Shown here: positions 27,107 to 27,892 of the stretch, in pieces
Layout of the letters: every line of letters begins with the position of its first letter
Position numbering within the stretch: the stretch's first letter is position 1
Source of the DNA: a virus
IMG/VR virus record: IMGVR_UViG_3300044637_000450
Span: 1-27,892 of that record
Direction: 5' to 3' (one strand)
Length of the DNA: 27,892 nt
Notes under the pieces: generated by a model
Databases searched by the model: none
The model's input: only the letters and a program-made list of their open reading frames with translations
Told to the model about the DNA's origin: nothing
Translations under genes and position numbers: made by a program

Positions 27107-27712
27107 TTAACCTTTTAAGCTTTTGATTTTTGACACGGCTTCAGAAATAATGGCTTCCAGCTCCTCTACAAAGGTCTCCGCAGAGAGCTCGGGGATAGCC
27201 GAGAGGTCCACCTTCCGCGTGAAGAATCCTTCGATACTGAAGCCCTTGACCTTCCCTTCTTTGACCCACTCGTTCCAGATTGCTTCCGAGTCGACCTTCA
27301 TCGAAACCATCCACGTACCTACGGGAACGTTCAAGCCGTACATCCGAGACTTGTCTTGCTCCCCTTCCACGATCCACGACTCGATTACGGTAGTTCCATT
27401 TACGGGAACCTCGTGCTCAAGGGTCGCGCGGCTCTGGTTGCCCGCTTTGAAATAGAGCTCCATTGCTTTCCTTACCGTCTCTTTCGAGAAGTAGATGTGG
27501 AACTCCTCGTCTCCCCTTTTCCGGTAGATTGGCTTGTCAGGGATGAGGGCCGGCCCGAGGAGGATGCGGCGGTCTGCGTCTACCGTCTGGAAGTGATACT
27601 GAGCCGAGAGAGCGACCCAGTCCGTCTCAATCGCTGGCTCTTCTACGAGCGAGATTGCTTGGATGCCGTAGGTATCGGCTTCCTCGTCGATTACAAGTTC
27701 AAAGATTTCCAT
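27107..27712 (-). CDS. Prohead protease (XkdF-like, peptidase S78_2 type)
   Basis: This 201-aa protein matches the XkdF-like protease family: DTYGIQAISLVEEPAIET near the N-terminus, LIPDKPIYR, FHIYFSKETVRKAMELYFKA, TLEHEVPV with probable catalytic His100, ESWIVEGEQDKSRMYGLNVP, GTWMVSMKV and GFSIEGFF with probable catalytic Ser159. It processes scaffold and capsid during maturation. Its start overlaps the stop of the tape measure (TAATG) in the right-hand copy of the terminal redundancy. Confidence 0.88.
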   Translation of the reverse strand: MEIFELVIDEEADTYGIQAISLVEEPAIETDWVALSAQYHFQTVDADRRILLGPALIPDKPIYRKRGDEEFHIYFSKETVRKAMELYFKAGNQSRATLEHEVPVNGTTVIESWIVEGEQDKSRMYGLNVPVGTWMVSMKVDSEAIWNEWVKEGKVKGFSIEGFFTRKVDLSAIPELSAETFVEELEAIISEAVSKIKSLKG

Positions 27713-27892
27713 TAGCCTACGAGGGACGCTTGGTCCCGGAGTTTTTGGTTTGCCTGCATTGAATTATTCACGTCCGAAGCAAGGACGTACGAACGGAAGC
27801 CGGACGTTTGAGAACCTTGCATAAAGGAGAGGTCGAGCTGTGGAGGTCCCGCAGTTGAACCACCACCACCCCCACCCGGAGGAGGAGGAGGA
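27697..27892. repeat. Terminal redundancy, right copy
   Basis: Bases 27697-27892 copy bases 1-196 with one mismatch. The copy holds the first codons of the prohead protease and the end of the tape-measure gene. The mismatch (27823) changes a Phe codon of the tape measure from TTC to TTT, silent in protein. Confidence 0.95.
27712..27892 (-). CDS. Tape measure C-terminal part, duplicate of 16-196
   Basis: This partial frame is the second copy of the last 59 or so codons of the tape-measure gene, running off the window edge inside the Pro/Gly tract. It is not a separate gene. Reading from here into position 197 in the circular genome gives the complete 513-aa protein. Confidence 0.9.
   Translation of the reverse strand, partial: PPPPPGGGGGGSTAGPPQLDLSFMQGSQTSGFRSYVLASDVNNSMQANQKLRDQASLVG

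Noticed and set aside
1-27892. Integrase, lysogeny repressor, tRNA, CRISPR array or insertion sequence
   Set aside because: I looked for their usual motifs and structures and saw none. The only HTH proteins are the small early regulator and the terminase and sigma-like proteins. I could not run a covariance or profile search, so a divergent case could be missed.

Overview
The window looks like one complete tailed-phage genome plus a short redundancy. The last 196 bases repeat the first 196 with a single mismatch, so the unit is about 27,696 bp and is circular or circularly permuted. Every gene I accept lies on the minus strand, so gene order below is given in the direction of transcription, from high to low coordinates. 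Gene ends overlap almost everywhere (ATGA, TAATG, TGATG or longer). Shine-Dalgarno sites are not obvious. The three strongest promoters match the Bacteroidota consensus TTTG-N19..21-TAnnTTTG, and the portal, connector, capsid and tail proteins are of the type seen in Bacteroidota phages. A siphovirus-like phage of a Bacteroidota host with fairly high GC (sampled lines near 55-60%) fits best. I see no integrase, lysogeny repressor, tRNA or CRISPR array.

Early region (about 18,980 to 15,310): promoter P1, a 65-aa protein followed by a hairpin, then an OB-fold-like protein, a small HTH protein, a DnaD-like replication initiator whose gene carries six iteron-like repeats beside an AT-rich stretch (probable origin), a possible DUF6633-like protein, a NinG-type protein, a phage sigma factor and a cysteine-rich protein.

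Middle region (about 15,240 to 10,240): promoter P2, many very small genes, a C5 cytosine methyltransferase, a ParB-like protein and the small and large terminase subunits.

Late region (about 10,220 down to 1, continuing through the join to 19,090): promoter P3, a 67-aa paralogue of the first early gene followed by a hairpin, a possible 34-codon leader ORF running through a terminator, a frameshifted tail-assembly chaperone, a long fibre with an extra N-terminal domain, a LamG receptor-binding candidate, head-tail and tail proteins, the tape measure, prohead protease, scaffold, major capsid protein, probable tail tube, two glycosyltransferases, portal, connector, then a lysis group (holin, amidase, metallophosphoesterase, two membrane proteins) ending at a strong terminator.

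The most interesting feature is the matching head of the early and late operons: promoter, shared AAC-rich leader, a copy of the same small protein of unknown function, then a UUCG-loop hairpin. This could be an undescribed control module based on attenuation or antitermination. Function calls rest on motif and family recognition by eye; no database search was run.
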